Numbered from the stretch's first letter, positions 29,837 through 40,324 are shown. The stretch: DNA of 51,703 nt from Pseudophaeobacter leonis (GCF_002087335.1 NZ_MWVJ01000048.1:1-51703); one strand, 5' to 3'. Notes: generated by a model not told the origin, from the letters alone. Numbers and translations are program-made.

Positions 29837-30669
29837 TCACTCTTTGTCTCTTGATCAGCTTTGTTCTTCAGCCCATAGCCGCAGTCTGCGGCGATACAGG
29901 GGCCCTCAACCAGCGCGTTCAGCGCCTCCAGCCAGGTTATGTCCGGGTCAAACCGGCCCTGCTGCAAAAACTGCTGCACCTGAGCGATCACCAGAGGATC
30001 ATTCATCATAAAGGTATGGGTGACAGGCAGGGTAATGTGGTCCTGCATACCTGCAACCCGGGTACTGGCAACCGAGACCTTGCCATCGTCCTTGCCTGGG
30101 ATCAGCGCCGAGAAGACAGGACTGATGGAGTGATCTCCGGCAATGACCCCAAGAGCAAAATCGACCGGCGGCAACATCTTTGGCACGCTGTCTTTGCCTG
30201 TTCCCAAACTGGCCCCCGCCGGACCATTGATCATGTTGAAAACCGTCCAGTCGCCCAGCTCATCGACCAGCTCGCTGCCTTGATTAGGCGGCCCTAACAT
30301 CACCGTGCGCCCCAGATTCGCCGGGCGATGCTGCGGATCCTTCAGGTAGTGACGCAGCAAAATACCGCCCATGGAGTGGGTGACAAAATGCACGGTCTGA
30401 TCCGCGCCACAGGACTGGATCGCCGCAGGCAGCGTCTCGTCAGCCAGTTGCGCGATGGTAAACTCGGTCGAGGCATATCCCGGACGCGCGACCTGATAGC
30501 CGCGGGATTCCAGCACCTGCTCTAAAACCACAAAGGAGTCCTCTGAGCGGGCAAGCCCGTGCAGCAAGACAACACAGTCGGCCTGTGCCGGACGGGGCGC
30601 CAGACCGGAAGCCAGACCGGATATCACACACAGCACCGGCAGCAGCAGAGATTTCATCAGGTTTTGCAT
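29833..30669 (-). CDS. Secreted alpha/beta-hydrolase, lipase/esterase type
   Basis: 278 residues with a signal peptide (cleavage after PAQA, residue about 30). [14 protein letters not shown] gives the oxyanion-hole region, [15 protein letters not shown] the nucleophile Ser, and a late His in LPVTHTFMM the likely catalytic base. Two Cys at the C-terminus (CIAADCGYG) may pair in the periplasm. ATG 30669 or 30657. It sits between the DMT exporter and phnM in one - strand cluster. The single long frame that joins it to the exporter is an artefact of the frameshift in that gene. Confidence 0.85.
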   Translation of the reverse strand: MQNLMKSLLLPVLCVISGLASGLAPRPAQADCVVLLHGLARSEDSFVVLEQVLESRGYQVARPGYASTEFTIAQLADETLPAAIQSCGADQTVHFVTHSMGGILLRHYLKDPQHRPANLGRTVMLGPPNQGSELVDELGDWTVFNMINGPAGASLGTGKDSVPKMLPPVDFALGVIAGDHSISPVFSALIPGKDDGKVSVASTRVAGMQDHITLPVTHTFMMNDPLVIAQVQQFLQQGRFDPDITWLEALNALVEGPCIAADCGYGLKNKADQETKSE

Positions 30670-30707
30670 GGCTTCCAGATAGGGCCTGCGGCAGCGCGAG
30701 AAAACCC

Positions 30708-31554
30708 CTATCCGGCGACTTTTGGCGACCAGATCACCAGCGCAATACCTGCCAGAACTGCCAGCGTGCCAAGAACCAGCTGCAGCCCCAGAGGCTCGGC
30801 CAGAAACACCACGCCGCCAAGGATGGCAAGCACCGGCACGCTCAGCTGGATGGTGGCCGCCAGCGCCGGTTGCAGCGACGGCAGAACCCTGTACCAGAGC
30901 GCATAGCCCAGCCCGGATGTGACAGCCCCCGAGACAACCGCCAGTCCCACCCCAGGCGTGGTTATCAGCCTGCCGCCATCCAGCAGCAGCACAAAGGGCA
31001 GCATCATCGCCGTGGCCCAAAGGAAGGTTGACCGAACTCGCCACCAAAGGCTCGCGCACGCCGCGTCCCAAAAGGCTATAGGCCGCCCAGCCCAGCCCGC
31101 TCAGGCCCCTGAGAACCGCATCCCAGAAGGGCACCTGCAGGCTTTCGGTTGGCCAGATCACATAGGTCAGTCCCGCAAAGGCAATCCCAGCCCCTGCAAG
31201 TTGCCCAAGGCTCACCCGGTTTCCGGTCACAGCGCCCCAGCCAAACATTGCGATCTGGACAACGCCAAACAGGATCAAAGCCCCAAGCCCGGCATCAAGC
31301 CCCTGATAGGCAAGGCAGAACCCAATCATATAGAGCGTAAGAGCCCCGCCGCCCTTGAGGCTGGAGACAAGCGGCTGTCGCATCCGAAGCCCGCGCAGCC
31401 GACACAGCAGCGCCAACATGGCAGCCCCCGAGGCAAGGCGCAAAAGGCCAAAGCCCAGGGCGTCCATATAGCCCCAGCCAATCGCCATCCGGCCCAGAAC
31501 CGAGTTTGCCGCAAAGGCAATCAAAACAAGCAGGACAAGCGCAATCAGCTGCAT
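30708..31554 (-). CDS. DMT family (EamA) transporter (frameshifted)
   Basis: Ten-helix inner-membrane drug/metabolite exporter of the EamA type. N-terminal half: [49 protein letters not shown]-terminal half in another frame: [22 protein letters not shown] and [21 protein letters not shown]. An extra C near 31027 (GTCAACCTTCC for GTCAACTTCC) separates them; corrected length is 281 residues. As written, the shifted frame runs by chance into the downstream lipase. Substrate unknown. Confidence 0.88.
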
Positions 31555-31590
31555 AACCGGGCCTCGATCAGGCCGGGCGTGCCCGGCGTA

Positions 31591-31950
31591 TCAGTTCAGA
31601 ATACGCAGGTCGGTATCACCGTATCCGCAGGTGTAGCAACAGTCATTACACCTTTGTGAATTGTTCATACCAGTGCCCCAGTATTTGTTTTCATTTCCGC
31701 GCACCCAGGCCCCATAGCAAATTGATTCGCCGCTCTCACAGCTGAGGCTGAATTCACGGGTGTCATAATCATCAACCATGTAGACTTGCCCGTCTCCTGG
31801 CCAGGCCCGGTTGTAGTCCTGGCTGTAGAATTCAAGACTGACAATATGCGGATAATCGCTGCGGATGGTCCATTTCAAACTGTCGGCGCTTGCTGTTTGC
31901 ACCGCCATGACAGAGGCCATAACGAGCCCGACTATTCCCAAAACCTTCAT
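31591..31950 (-). CDS. Small secreted Cys-rich protein of unknown function
   Basis: 119 residues, signal peptide of about 22 residues ending ASA. The mature part has six Cys: LSCESGESICYG, then RCNDCCYTCGYG near the C-terminus, with aromatic-rich strands (HIVSLEFYSQDYNRAWPG). The pattern suggests a disulfide-stabilised periplasmic or extracellular beta-protein. Similar uncharacterised proteins exist in alphaproteobacteria to my recollection. GGGGGAAG precedes ATG 31950. Confidence 0.8.
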   Translation of the reverse strand: MKVLGIVGLVMASVMAVQTASADSLKWTIRSDYPHIVSLEFYSQDYNRAWPGDGQVYMVDDYDTREFSLSCESGESICYGAWVRGNENKYWGTGMNNSQRCNDCCYTCGYGDTDLRILN

Positions 31951-32028
31951 GTCTTCCCCCTAAACTATTTGACTAAAAGCCTAACAATAATGGAATGCGC
32001 GCAGAAAAATCAAAACTTTTGGGCCGTC

Positions 32029-32613
32029 TCATTCAATTTTTGAAAAGGCTGCAGGGTAAATCAGGGTGCCCTCAGGCACATCATCGCCCCGTTTCAGGAT
32101 CAACGTATGATCCAACGGATAGGGGCTGATGAGGTTTTGTGCCAGCGCAAGGCTAAAGCCTGCACGCGCATAAAATGAGGGCCTCCCCAAAACAACAATC
32201 GCCTCGGGAAGGCTTGCCTGCAACCTGTTAGAAGGGATGTCATAAAGGCCACTCAATTCGCGAAGCATCCGGGAGCCAAACCGCCAGGGGCCGCGATAAA
32301 GCTCGTCGCCAGGGCCTCCAGCCTCCATATTCGGATTGTTTTCCGCCTGCTTACCGCCCTGCCATTCCGGCCGCACCGCCACGGGAGCAAGACAGGCCCA
32401 GCCCGCGGGTGCCTGCATCCGGCTTAGGGCGAAGTATCCGCCGATCTTGCCGGCCCATGGTTTCTGGAACTCATGCAGCATATCGCCGTCTTCGCGCAGC
32501 ATGCGCACCAGACGCGCCTCGTCATCCGTAGGAAAGGCCGCTTTCAGCAGATCGTCGACCGCATCAAACTGGGCCGGCACCACATCGCGCAGCGTATCGG
32601 GGCCAATGACCAT
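32029..32613 (-). CDS. GNAT family N-acetyltransferase
   Basis: 194 residues, YhbS-like. The fold is recognisable from FDAVDDLLKAAFPTDDEARLV, LAPVAVRPEWQG (acetyl-CoA loop strand), VVLGRPSFYARAGFSLA and a C-terminal PEGTLIYPAAF. The usual acetyl-CoA loop Q/RxxGxG/A is disturbed by about 20 extra residues (GGKQAENNPNMEAGGPGDEL) after WQGG; the frame is nevertheless open. Substrate unknown. Confidence 0.8.
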   Translation of the reverse strand: MVIGPDTLRDVVPAQFDAVDDLLKAAFPTDDEARLVRMLREDGDMLHEFQKPWAGKIGGYFALSRMQAPAGWACLAPVAVRPEWQGGKQAENNPNMEAGGPGDELYRGPWRFGSRMLRELSGLYDIPSNRLQASLPEAIVVLGRPSFYARAGFSLALAQNLISPYPLDHTLILKRGDDVPEGTLIYPAAFSKIE

Positions 32614-32674
32614 CCTGCTATTGCCCTATCCAAAGCCTGTCCAACACGGCAATCAAAACACAACTGGCCTAAAC

Positions 32675-32702
32675 AAAAAAGGGGCCGCCCGAAGGCGACC
32701 CC
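32675..32702 (-). terminator. Rho-independent terminator of groESL
   Basis: On the - strand GGGGTCGCC, loop TTCG, GGCGGCCCC, then TTTTTT; the UUCG tetraloop makes it strong. Confidence 0.93.
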
Positions 32703-32774
32703 AAATTCATCCGGTAAGGATGGCGTGATTTTCCCTATCGGCAAGCCTTCCAAAAGGACGGCCGCCTGTCGGGC

Positions 32775-32798
32775 ATCACAAGTCCAAGGGACTTGTGA

Positions 32799-32799
<1 letters not shown>
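32775..32799. other. Perfect inverted repeat at the groEL stop codon
   Basis: ATCACAAGTCC, three-base loop, GGACTTGTGAT: an 11-bp perfect stem whose first bases overlap the groEL TAA. There is no T-run; it may protect the mRNA 3' end. Confidence 0.85.
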
Positions 32800-34451
<1,652 letters not shown>

Positions 34452-34516
34452 TTATTCTCCTCGAGAAAATCTTTGTGTGTCAGCGATATGCGTTGGGATC
34501 AGAGAAGCTGCGAGGC

Positions 34517-34804
34517 TTACTCGATGATGCCCATGATGTCGCTTTCTTTCATCATCAGCAGCTCTTCGCCGTCGACGGTGACTTCTGTGCCGGACCATTT
34601 GCCGAACAGGATGGTATCGTCGGCTTTCACAGCCATTTCGATCAACTCACCGCTGTCTTTGCGTGCGCCTTCGCCGATTGCGACGACCTGGCCTTCGCTG
34701 GGCTTTTCTTTAGCGGATTCTGGAATGATCAAACCACCAGCAGTTTTTTCTTCGCTTTCAGTGCGACGAACAAGCACGCGGTCGTGGAGTGGTTTCAATG
34801 CCAT
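34517..34804 (-). CDS. groES: 10-kDa co-chaperonin GroES
   Basis: 95-residue lid of the GroEL chamber: [16 protein letters not shown] start ([34 protein letters not shown] by halves), mobile loop KTAGGLIIP, and C-terminal [25 protein letters not shown] 34804 follows AAGGAG. First gene of the operon. Confidence 0.98.
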   Translation of the reverse strand: MALKPLHDRVLVRRTESEEKTAGGLIIPESAKEKPSEGQVVAIGEGARKDSGELIEMAVKADDTILFGKWSGTEVTVDGEELLMMKESDIMGIIE

Positions 34805-34871
34805 CTTTGCAGCTCCTTATAAGGCTCAAAGGTTGTTATCTCTGGATAGCCTCCGCATCTCTGCCGAGGCG

Positions 34872-34898
34872 TTATCACTCACACTTGATGAGTGCTAA
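34872..34898 (-). promoter_or_regulatory. CIRCE operator (HrcA binding site)
   Basis: On the - strand TTAGCACTC, nine bases, GAGTGATAA: one mismatch to the consensus TTAGCACTC-N9-GAGTGCTAA. It lies 68 bp before the groES start and directly at the predicted transcript start. Confidence 0.95.
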
Positions 34899-34906
34899 CG
34901 GACGAA

Positions 34907-34935
34907 CAGCTATGCAGGGGATGGGCCTGTGTCAA
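34907..34935 (-). promoter_or_regulatory. Promoter of groESL
   Basis: On the - strand TTGACA (-35), 17-bp spacer, TAGCTG (-10); a start near 34900 would fall on the edge of CIRCE. A CCCCTGCAT stretch inside could also serve a sigma-32 form. Confidence 0.55.
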
Positions 34936-34990
34936 CCATATTGAGGAAGAAAAATTCGCGATGATAAACAGGATCCGCGTCATCAGGTAC

Positions 34991-35042
34991 CACCGCTTTA
35001 TGGCACAGCGCTACAGCACTGCTCTATGACACCGCTTTATGA
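34991..35042. repeat. 13-bp degenerate tandem array at the stop codon
   Basis: Four 13-bp units on the + strand: CACCGCTTTATGG, CACAGCGCTACAG, CACTGCTCTATGA, CACCGCTTTATGA. On the - strand the first unit contains the TAA stop of the DUF2161 gene. Confidence 0.88.
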
Positions 35043-35761
35043 CGCGGGCGCGTCAGCCTTGCCTTGCCCTTGGCCTTCCCCTTCGCCCTCCCCCTCGGCT
35101 TCCCAGCTATAGGCCCAGTGCTTCAACCCGTCACGCCCAGTCTCGGTAAGTTGGTAAATGCCCTTTTGCACCCGTTCGAACCAGCCATAGTGATTGGAGG
35201 CCATCAGGCCTGTCGCTCTGGCAACCCCTGTGGCCTTGGCAACCTCAGACCCTTTGCTGGCCCCGGCGCCCGCCAAAAAGGCCGCACAACGCAGCGCATC
35301 CTGTCGATAGGCGGTGACGATACCATGGCGCGTTGCACCACCGGCGTTGGGATCCCCCTGCAGACGGTCAAACTCCCGCAGCAGACGTTGCTTACGCTTC
35401 TTTGACTTGCGTGGCGCATAGGGGCCGGGGTCGCATTGCACCTCGCAGCGCCCATCTGGCAGCACCAGAATCAGGCCCAGACAAAGACGGCGGCACAGCG
35501 CCAGATTATCCTTGAGCATCCGGCGCGCCTGCCGCCCCGTGGGCCGGGGTACCGCAATGTAGACCAGATCGGTCACTGATTGACGCGTCACCGCCTGATG
35601 AAACAGCGACAATGAAAACCTGAGCTTCAGCTGACAATCACCGGGTCCTCGCCGCCGCGCCGCGCCATCACATCAGCGGCGCCCACCTCGCCCTTGACCT
35701 CATAGCCCTGCGCCACAAGCATGGCCTTTACCGGCGGATAAAGTTGATCTTCGCGTTCCAT
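35037..35761 (-). CDS. DUF2161 family PD-(D/E)XK-type protein (frameshifted)
   Basis: Putative nuclease-fold protein. N-terminus MEREDQLYPPVKAMLVAQGYEVKGEVGAADVMARRG leads to the PD-(D/E)XK core Asp...VIVELKLRFS. At about 35627 the text reads GTCAGCTG where GTCGAGCTG is expected; the missing G creates a stop. After correction SLFHQAVTRQSVTDLVYIAVPRP continues, giving about 241 residues with a C-terminal winged-helix-like part (NHYGWFERVQKGIYQLTETGRDGL) and an EGEGEGEGQGQG tail. Start ATG 35761 or 35773. Nuclease activity has not been shown for the family, as far as I know. Confidence 0.85.
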
Positions 35762-36052
35762 GGCGGCGACCATAGCCACCGGGCCCGGCGAACAAAAGCG
35801 CACATCTGGAACATGGCCTGAAATTGGTGCCAGCCCAATTTCCCAGCTTAATTTCACTCGCTCATTTTCCCCCGCATATTTTCAAGCTGCGACGCTCCAG
35901 CAGACCCTGCCAAAACCTAGCCTCCGCAGCCAGTCGGGCACCGCACCGCCAGACGCATGCTGCATTGCTGCATTGCAGCGCTGGTGGGGTGACAAGCCAG
36001 CCCTGCCAGCCTATAAGGCGCGCAAACTCCAATAAGTGCACAGGATAGCAAG

Positions 36053-36973
36053 ATGACCGTCCAAGTTTTTGGCCATAAATCTCCCGATACCGATTCCACC
36101 GGCTCTCCCATTGTCTGGGCCTGGTACCTCTCTGAGATCAAAGGTGTTGCTGCCGAAGCAAAACTGCTTGGCGAACCCAACACCGAGGCGGCCTTCATGC
36201 TGCAGCGCTGGAATCTGGACAAGCCCGAGATCATCGCAGATGTGGCCGATGACCAGGCGGTGGTTATCGTTGACACCAACAACCCGGCCGAGCTGCCTGC
36301 CAACATCAATGGCGCCGACGTTCAGGCCATCATCGACCACCATAAATTGGTTGGCGGGTTGGAGACCAAAGGTCCCATCGACATCACCATCCGGCCCCTC
36401 GCCTGCACCGCCACCATCATGCATGACCTGATCGGTGACGACATGGCCAAAATGCCCGAGGCCATCAAAGGCGCGGCTCTGACCTGCATCCTGTCGGACA
36501 CGCTGGAATTCCGCTCGCCCACCACCACCGATCACGACCGCGCCGTGGCCGAAAAACTGGCCGCTGATCTGGGCATCGACATCGCCGCCTATGCCGCCGA
36601 AATGTTCGCCGCCAAATCCGACGTCTCGTCCTTTTCTGACGCAGAGCTTCTGCGCATGGACAGCAAGGAATTCACCGTCGAGGGCACCAAATTCCGCGTC
36701 AGCGTTCTTGAGACAACCGCCCCCGGTGTTGTGCTCGACCGCAAGGCCTCCTTGATGCAGACAATGACCACTGTTGCCGCCGAAGACGGTGTCGAGCAGG
36801 TGTTGCTGTTTGTTGTCGACATCCTGAACGAGGAAGCCACTCTGCTGGTGCCCAACGATCTGGTGAAAACCGTCGCCGAAAAGAGCTTTGGCGCTGTTGT
36901 CGAAGGCGACGCCGTGGTTCTGCCCGGCATCATGAGCCGCAAAAAGCAGATCATCCCCAACCTCAAGGTCTGA
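36053..36973 (+). CDS. ppaC: Manganese-dependent (family II) inorganic pyrophosphatase
   Basis: Hydrolyses pyrophosphate to drive biosynthesis; DHH superfamily, cytoplasmic, 306 residues. Metal-site motifs: FGHKSPDTDST, VIVDTNNPAE, AIIDHHKL and CILSDTLEFRSPT; the C-terminal substrate domain includes PGIMSRKKQIIP. Intact frame, stand-alone gene closed by a strong terminator. Confidence 0.97.
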   Translation: MTVQVFGHKSPDTDSTGSPIVWAWYLSEIKGVAAEAKLLGEPNTEAAFMLQRWNLDKPEIIADVADDQAVVIVDTNNPAELPANINGADVQAIIDHHKLVGGLETKGPIDITIRPLACTATIMHDLIGDDMAKMPEAIKGAALTCILSDTLEFRSPTTTDHDRAVAEKLAADLGIDIAAYAAEMFAAKSDVSSFSDAELLRMDSKEFTVEGTKFRVSVLETTAPGVVLDRKASLMQTMTTVAAEDGVEQVLLFVVDILNEEATLLVPNDLVKTVAEKSFGAVVEGDAVVLPGIMSRKKQIIPNLKV

Positions 36974-36996
36974 TTCCTTTTTTGGTCAGGAAATAG

Positions 36997-37025
36997 AAAA
37001 GGCGCCCCTGAGGGCGCCTTTTTTT
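36997..37025. terminator. Terminator of ppaC, possibly bidirectional
   Basis: AAAAGGCGCCC, loop CTGA, GGGCGCCTTTTTTT. It separates ppaC from the convergent glycine-rich protein gene ending 21 bp later. Confidence 0.93.
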
Positions 37026-37045
37026 CGTGGGCGTCTCTGCCTTGA

Positions 37046-37465
37046 TCAACCGCGACCGCCGCCGTTTCCGCCGCCGTTACCAGCACCGCCGCCACCACCG
37101 TTTCCAGCACCACCGCCACCACCGTTACCAGCACCGCCGCCACCACCGTTACCAGCACCACCGCCGCCACCGTTTCCAGCACCACCAGCACCTTCGCCGC
37201 TGCCACCGATTCCGACCCCGCCGCTTCCACGGTTCGCCGACCCCTGTTTGCCCTGCGCGCTCTGGACCATAGCGCCTTTCATCTCATCCTGCCCGGGCGT
37301 ACCTACAGACTTTGCCTGGTTCACATCGTGAAACTGTGACCGCACAACATCGTCTTCCTCCGCCCAGGGATTCCCGTGATCCGCAAATGCGGGGTTGGCT
37401 GAAACTCCAATAACCGCTGTTGCCAGAGCCGGCGCAAGAAATTGAATGAAACCTTTGTATGTCAT
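37046..37465 (-). CDS. Secreted glycine-rich repeat protein
   Basis: 139 residues from ATG 37465 (AAAGGC 9 bp upstream; the in-frame TTG further up is rejected). Signal peptide ending NPAFA, a short acidic part (WAEEDDVVRSQFHDVNQ), then a Gly-Asn repeat tail in which the eight-residue motif GAGNGGGG recurs about five times, ending GGGNGGGRG. Low-complexity, probably unstructured or fibre-like; function unknown. The DNA is a 24-bp tandem repeat that could vary in copy number. Confidence 0.75.
   Translation of the reverse strand: MTYKGFIQFLAPALATAVIGVSANPAFADHGNPWAEEDDVVRSQFHDVNQAKSVGTPGQDEMKGAMVQSAQGKQGSANRGSGGVGIGGSGEGAGGAGNGGGGGAGNGGGGGAGNGGGGGAGNGGGGGAGNGGGNGGGRG
37074..37193 (-). repeat. 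24-bp coding tandem repeat, five copies
   Basis: Units of the form CCGTTACCAGCACCRCCGCC plus RCCA, differing by few third-position changes, encode the Gly-Asn octapeptide repeats of the secreted protein. Confidence 0.93.
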
Positions 37466-37697
37466 TGTACTGCCTTTCAAGACTGTTTTATTTTTGCCCG
37501 CGCGCAGTCATATTATATTTTTGGAATATTTAAAAAACCCCTACCGTCTCGCCATGGCCATGAGCTGAGCAAAAACCTGCCACCGGCGCCAAAAGCCGCG
37601 GACCACAGGCCCGGTTTTCCCGGTGGCGTCGCGCGGGGAACTCGGTCATATCTGGCCGCATCGCCGCCCCACAGGTTCACACGAGAAAGGTTCCGAT

Positions 37698-38573
37698 CAT
37701 ACCCGCATCATTCAAACGCTTGCCGAAGTTTCCGATCAATACCGCGCGCTGTTTGTCGATCTCTGGGGCTGCGTCCACAATGGGGTCACCGCCTTTCCCG
37801 ATGCGGTTGCCGCCCTGAAAGCGTACCGCGCCCGCGGCGGCAAGGTGGTTTTGGTGACCAACTCTCCCAAGCCACGTGCAGGCGTGGTCACTCAACTGAC
37901 GCAATTCGGCGTGCCCGATGACGCCTATGACACCATCGCCACCTCCGGCGATTCTGCGCGCTCGGCGATGTTGACCGGAGCCGTCGGCAACAAGGTGTAT
38001 TTTATGGGCGACTGGCAGCGCGACGCCGGCTTCTTTGAGCCCCTGCATGTGATCCATGATCCGGTCGAGATCACCCGTGTCCCCCTGAGTGAGGCCGAAG
38101 GCATCGTCTGCTGTGGCCCAACTGATCCTATGGCCCACCCGGATGTGAACAGGGCTGACTTCCTGCTGGCCAAACAAAAAGGCATCAAGCTGCTCTGCGC
38201 CAATCCCGACATCGTCGTTGATCGCGGCGAGACCCGTGAATGGTGTGCCGGGGCGCTGGCCCGGCTTTATACCGAGATGGGCGGAGAGAGCCTGTACTTT
38301 GGAAAACCGCACCCGCCGATTTACGATCTGGCCCGCCGCCGTCTGGCGGAACTGGGCACCGATATTTCGGACGGTGACATTCTGGCTATTGGCGATGGGC
38401 CGCACACCGATATTGCCGGCGCCATGGGCGAAGCCATCGATTCCCTTTTTATCACCGGCGGCCTTGCGGCCAGTGAAACAAAAACAGCGCAGCAGCCTGA
38501 CCCGACAGCCCTCGCGGCCTATTTGACCCAGGAACAATCTGCTCCGACCTATAGCATCGGCTTCCTTCTCTGA
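37698..38573 (+). CDS. TIGR01459-type HAD family hydrolase (start codon apparently damaged)
   Basis: Haloacid dehalogenase superfamily, subclass IIA, about 291 residues. Motif I ALFVDLWGCVHNG (Asp nucleophile), motif II VVLVTNSPKPRAG, Lys in YFGKPHPPIYDLA and motif IV LAIGDGPHTDIAGA. Homologues start MTRIIQTLAEVS; here the codon before ThrArgIle is CAT, while AGAAAGG lies 8 bp upstream, so the original was probably ATCATGACC with the G lost. As written, the first usable start is GTG 37623, adding 26 unlikely residues. Confidence 0.88.
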   Translation, partial: HTRIIQTLAEVSDQYRALFVDLWGCVHNGVTAFPDAVAALKAYRARGGKVVLVTNSPKPRAGVVTQLTQFGVPDDAYDTIATSGDSARSAMLTGAVGNKVYFMGDWQRDAGFFEPLHVIHDPVEITRVPLSEAEGIVCCGPTDPMAHPDVNRADFLLAKQKGIKLLCANPDIVVDRGETREWCAGALARLYTEMGGESLYFGKPHPPIYDLARRRLAELGTDISDGDILAIGDGPHTDIAGAMGEAIDSLFITGGLAASETKTAQQPDPTALAAYLTQEQSAPTYSIGFLL

Positions 38574-38811
38574 CCCGGAAAGCTCTTTACTTTCAGTACT
38601 TTATGAAGGTATTCAGATAGCAATGCAGGCAGGGTCTGCTGCGCCCCTTGCGGCTGCAGCCCCTGTTTTGCACCCTGCGCGCAGATGCTGCATGCGCCTA
38701 AAAACCTCTTGATTTTCTGCACCTGCAAAGTAATAAAGTTGCAAACGGGTGCAGCACCGCGCCCGAAAATTTCAAGACCACCTCGGCAGAGGCGATCTCA
38801 TGGAGGGTCAA

Positions 38812-39255
38812 ATGTTGGATAACATGCCGCGCGGAACCATCTGCATCGAAGATATCGAGATGGGCATGACGCGCTTTGTACGCAAGGTGATCACCGACGA
38901 AGATATCGAAATGTTCTCGCAGGTCTCGACCGACCGCAATCCGGTGCATCTGGATGATGAATATGCCCAGGACACCATTTTTCAGGGTCGCATTGCCCAC
39001 GGCATGCTGACGGCGGGTCTGATCTCGGCGGTGATTGGAGAGCAGCTGCCTGGCCACGGCACCATCTACATGAGCCAGTCGCTCAAATTCCTCGCGCCCG
39101 TGCGGCCCGGCGATCTGGTGCTGGCCGAGGTGGAGGTGACGGATATCATCATCGACAAACGCCGGGTCAAACTTGAGTGCCGCTGCATGGTTGATGGCAA
39201 GAAGGTTCTGGTGGGCGAAGCCATGGTTATGGCCCCCTCGCGCAAGTTCGACTAA
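38812..39255 (+). CDS. MaoC family (R)-hydratase
   Basis: Hot-dog-fold enoyl hydratase-like protein, 147 residues from ATG 38812 (GGAGGG just upstream). The hydratase motif FSQVSTDRNPVHLDDEYA contains the catalytic Asp and His; FQGRIAHGMLTAGLISAVIG follows as in PhaJ-type enzymes. Likely substrate is an enoyl-CoA, but there are no beta-oxidation or PHA genes next to it. The extension to 38749 is not supported. Confidence 0.9.
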   Translation: MLDNMPRGTICIEDIEMGMTRFVRKVITDEDIEMFSQVSTDRNPVHLDDEYAQDTIFQGRIAHGMLTAGLISAVIGEQLPGHGTIYMSQSLKFLAPVRPGDLVLAEVEVTDIIIDKRRVKLECRCMVDGKKVLVGEAMVMAPSRKFD

Positions 39256-39364
39256 GGGCGCGCCACGCGACCTGGCTGCGGTTTCTGCCCTGGCTGATCT
39301 TTCGCGGCGGCCTTGTGCCAATCAGGTGCTTGCAAGCCTCTGTGCAGAGCGCTAGGCAGACCAC

Positions 39365-40324
39365 ATGCGCATCATCCAAGACTATCAATTTGTAGAGCAG
39401 CAAGATCGTGGCGCCAGCGTCGCGATCGGCAATTTCGATGGCGTCCATCGCGGCCATCAGTCGGTGATTGAACTGGCGCGCGCCGCCGCCCCAGATGCGC
39501 CGCTGGGCGTCATGACGTTTGAGCCGCACCCGCGTGCCTTCTTTGCGCCCAATGCGGCCCCTTTTCGGCTGATGTCCCCCGAGGCGCGTGCCTCGCGGCT
39601 GGAAAAGCTGGGCGTCGAGCGGCTGTATCAGCTGAACTTCAATGCCGCCCTGTCCGGCCTGCCCCCTGAGGATTTTGCCCGTAAAGTGATCGCCGACGGT
39701 CTGGGCCTGCGCCATGTGGTGGTCGGTGCGGATTTCTGCTTGGGCAAGGGCCGCAGCGGCACTGCCAAGGATCTGCAGCGCTTTGGCGCAGAGATGGGAT
39801 TTGGCGTGACGATTGCACCGCTGATGGCGCACTCAAAGGCCACCGTTTCCTCAACCGCCATTCGCACCGCCCTCAGCGAGGGGCGCCCCCGTGATGCCGC
39901 TGCTATGCTCAGCCATTGGCACCGCATCGAGGGCAAAGTGATTGGCGGTGAGCAGCGCGGCCGTGATCTTGGCTTTCCGACTGCCAATATGTCCATTGAC
40001 GGGCTGCACCCGCCGGCCTTTGGCGTATATGCCGTACTGATAGATGTGCTGGATGGCCCGCATCAGGGCAGCTATCAGGGCGCGGCCTCGATTGGAGTGC
40101 GGCCCATGTTTGATGGGGCGCACCCCAATATCGAGACCTTTCTGTTTGATTTCACCGGTAATCTTTATGGCGCGACGCTCTCGGTCGCCCTGGTGGACTA
40201 TCTGCGTCCTGAGATGAAATTTGACGGGCTGGAGGCGCTGATTGCACAGATGACTGCCGATTGTGATCGGGCCCGCGATATTCTTACCGCAGAAAGCCAG
40301 GTTGACAGACAGGCTGCCACATGA
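39365..40324 (+). CDS. ribF: Bifunctional riboflavin kinase / FAD synthetase
   Basis: Makes FMN and FAD from riboflavin. N-terminal adenylyltransferase: VAIGNFDGVHRGHQSVI and VVVGADFCLGKGRSG; the linker contains ATVSSTAIRTALSEG. C-terminal kinase: GKVIGGEQRGRDLGFPTANM, ASIGVRPMFDG and ETFLFDFTGNLYG. 319 residues, intact. Its TGA overlaps the ATG of ycgN. Confidence 0.97.
   Translation: MRIIQDYQFVEQQDRGASVAIGNFDGVHRGHQSVIELARAAAPDAPLGVMTFEPHPRAFFAPNAAPFRLMSPEARASRLEKLGVERLYQLNFNAALSGLPPEDFARKVIADGLGLRHVVVGADFCLGKGRSGTAKDLQRFGAEMGFGVTIAPLMAHSKATVSSTAIRTALSEGRPRDAAAMLSHWHRIEGKVIGGEQRGRDLGFPTANMSIDGLHPPAFGVYAVLIDVLDGPHQGSYQGAASIGVRPMFDGAHPNIETFLFDFTGNLYGATLSVALVDYLRPEMKFDGLEALIAQMTADCDRARDILTAESQVDRQAAT

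Noticed and set aside
29833..31554. 573-residue exporter-lipase fusion protein
   Set aside because: The middle third is out-of-frame translation of the DMT transporter; the true C-terminal half of the transporter is in another frame and the lipase has its own start and signal peptide.
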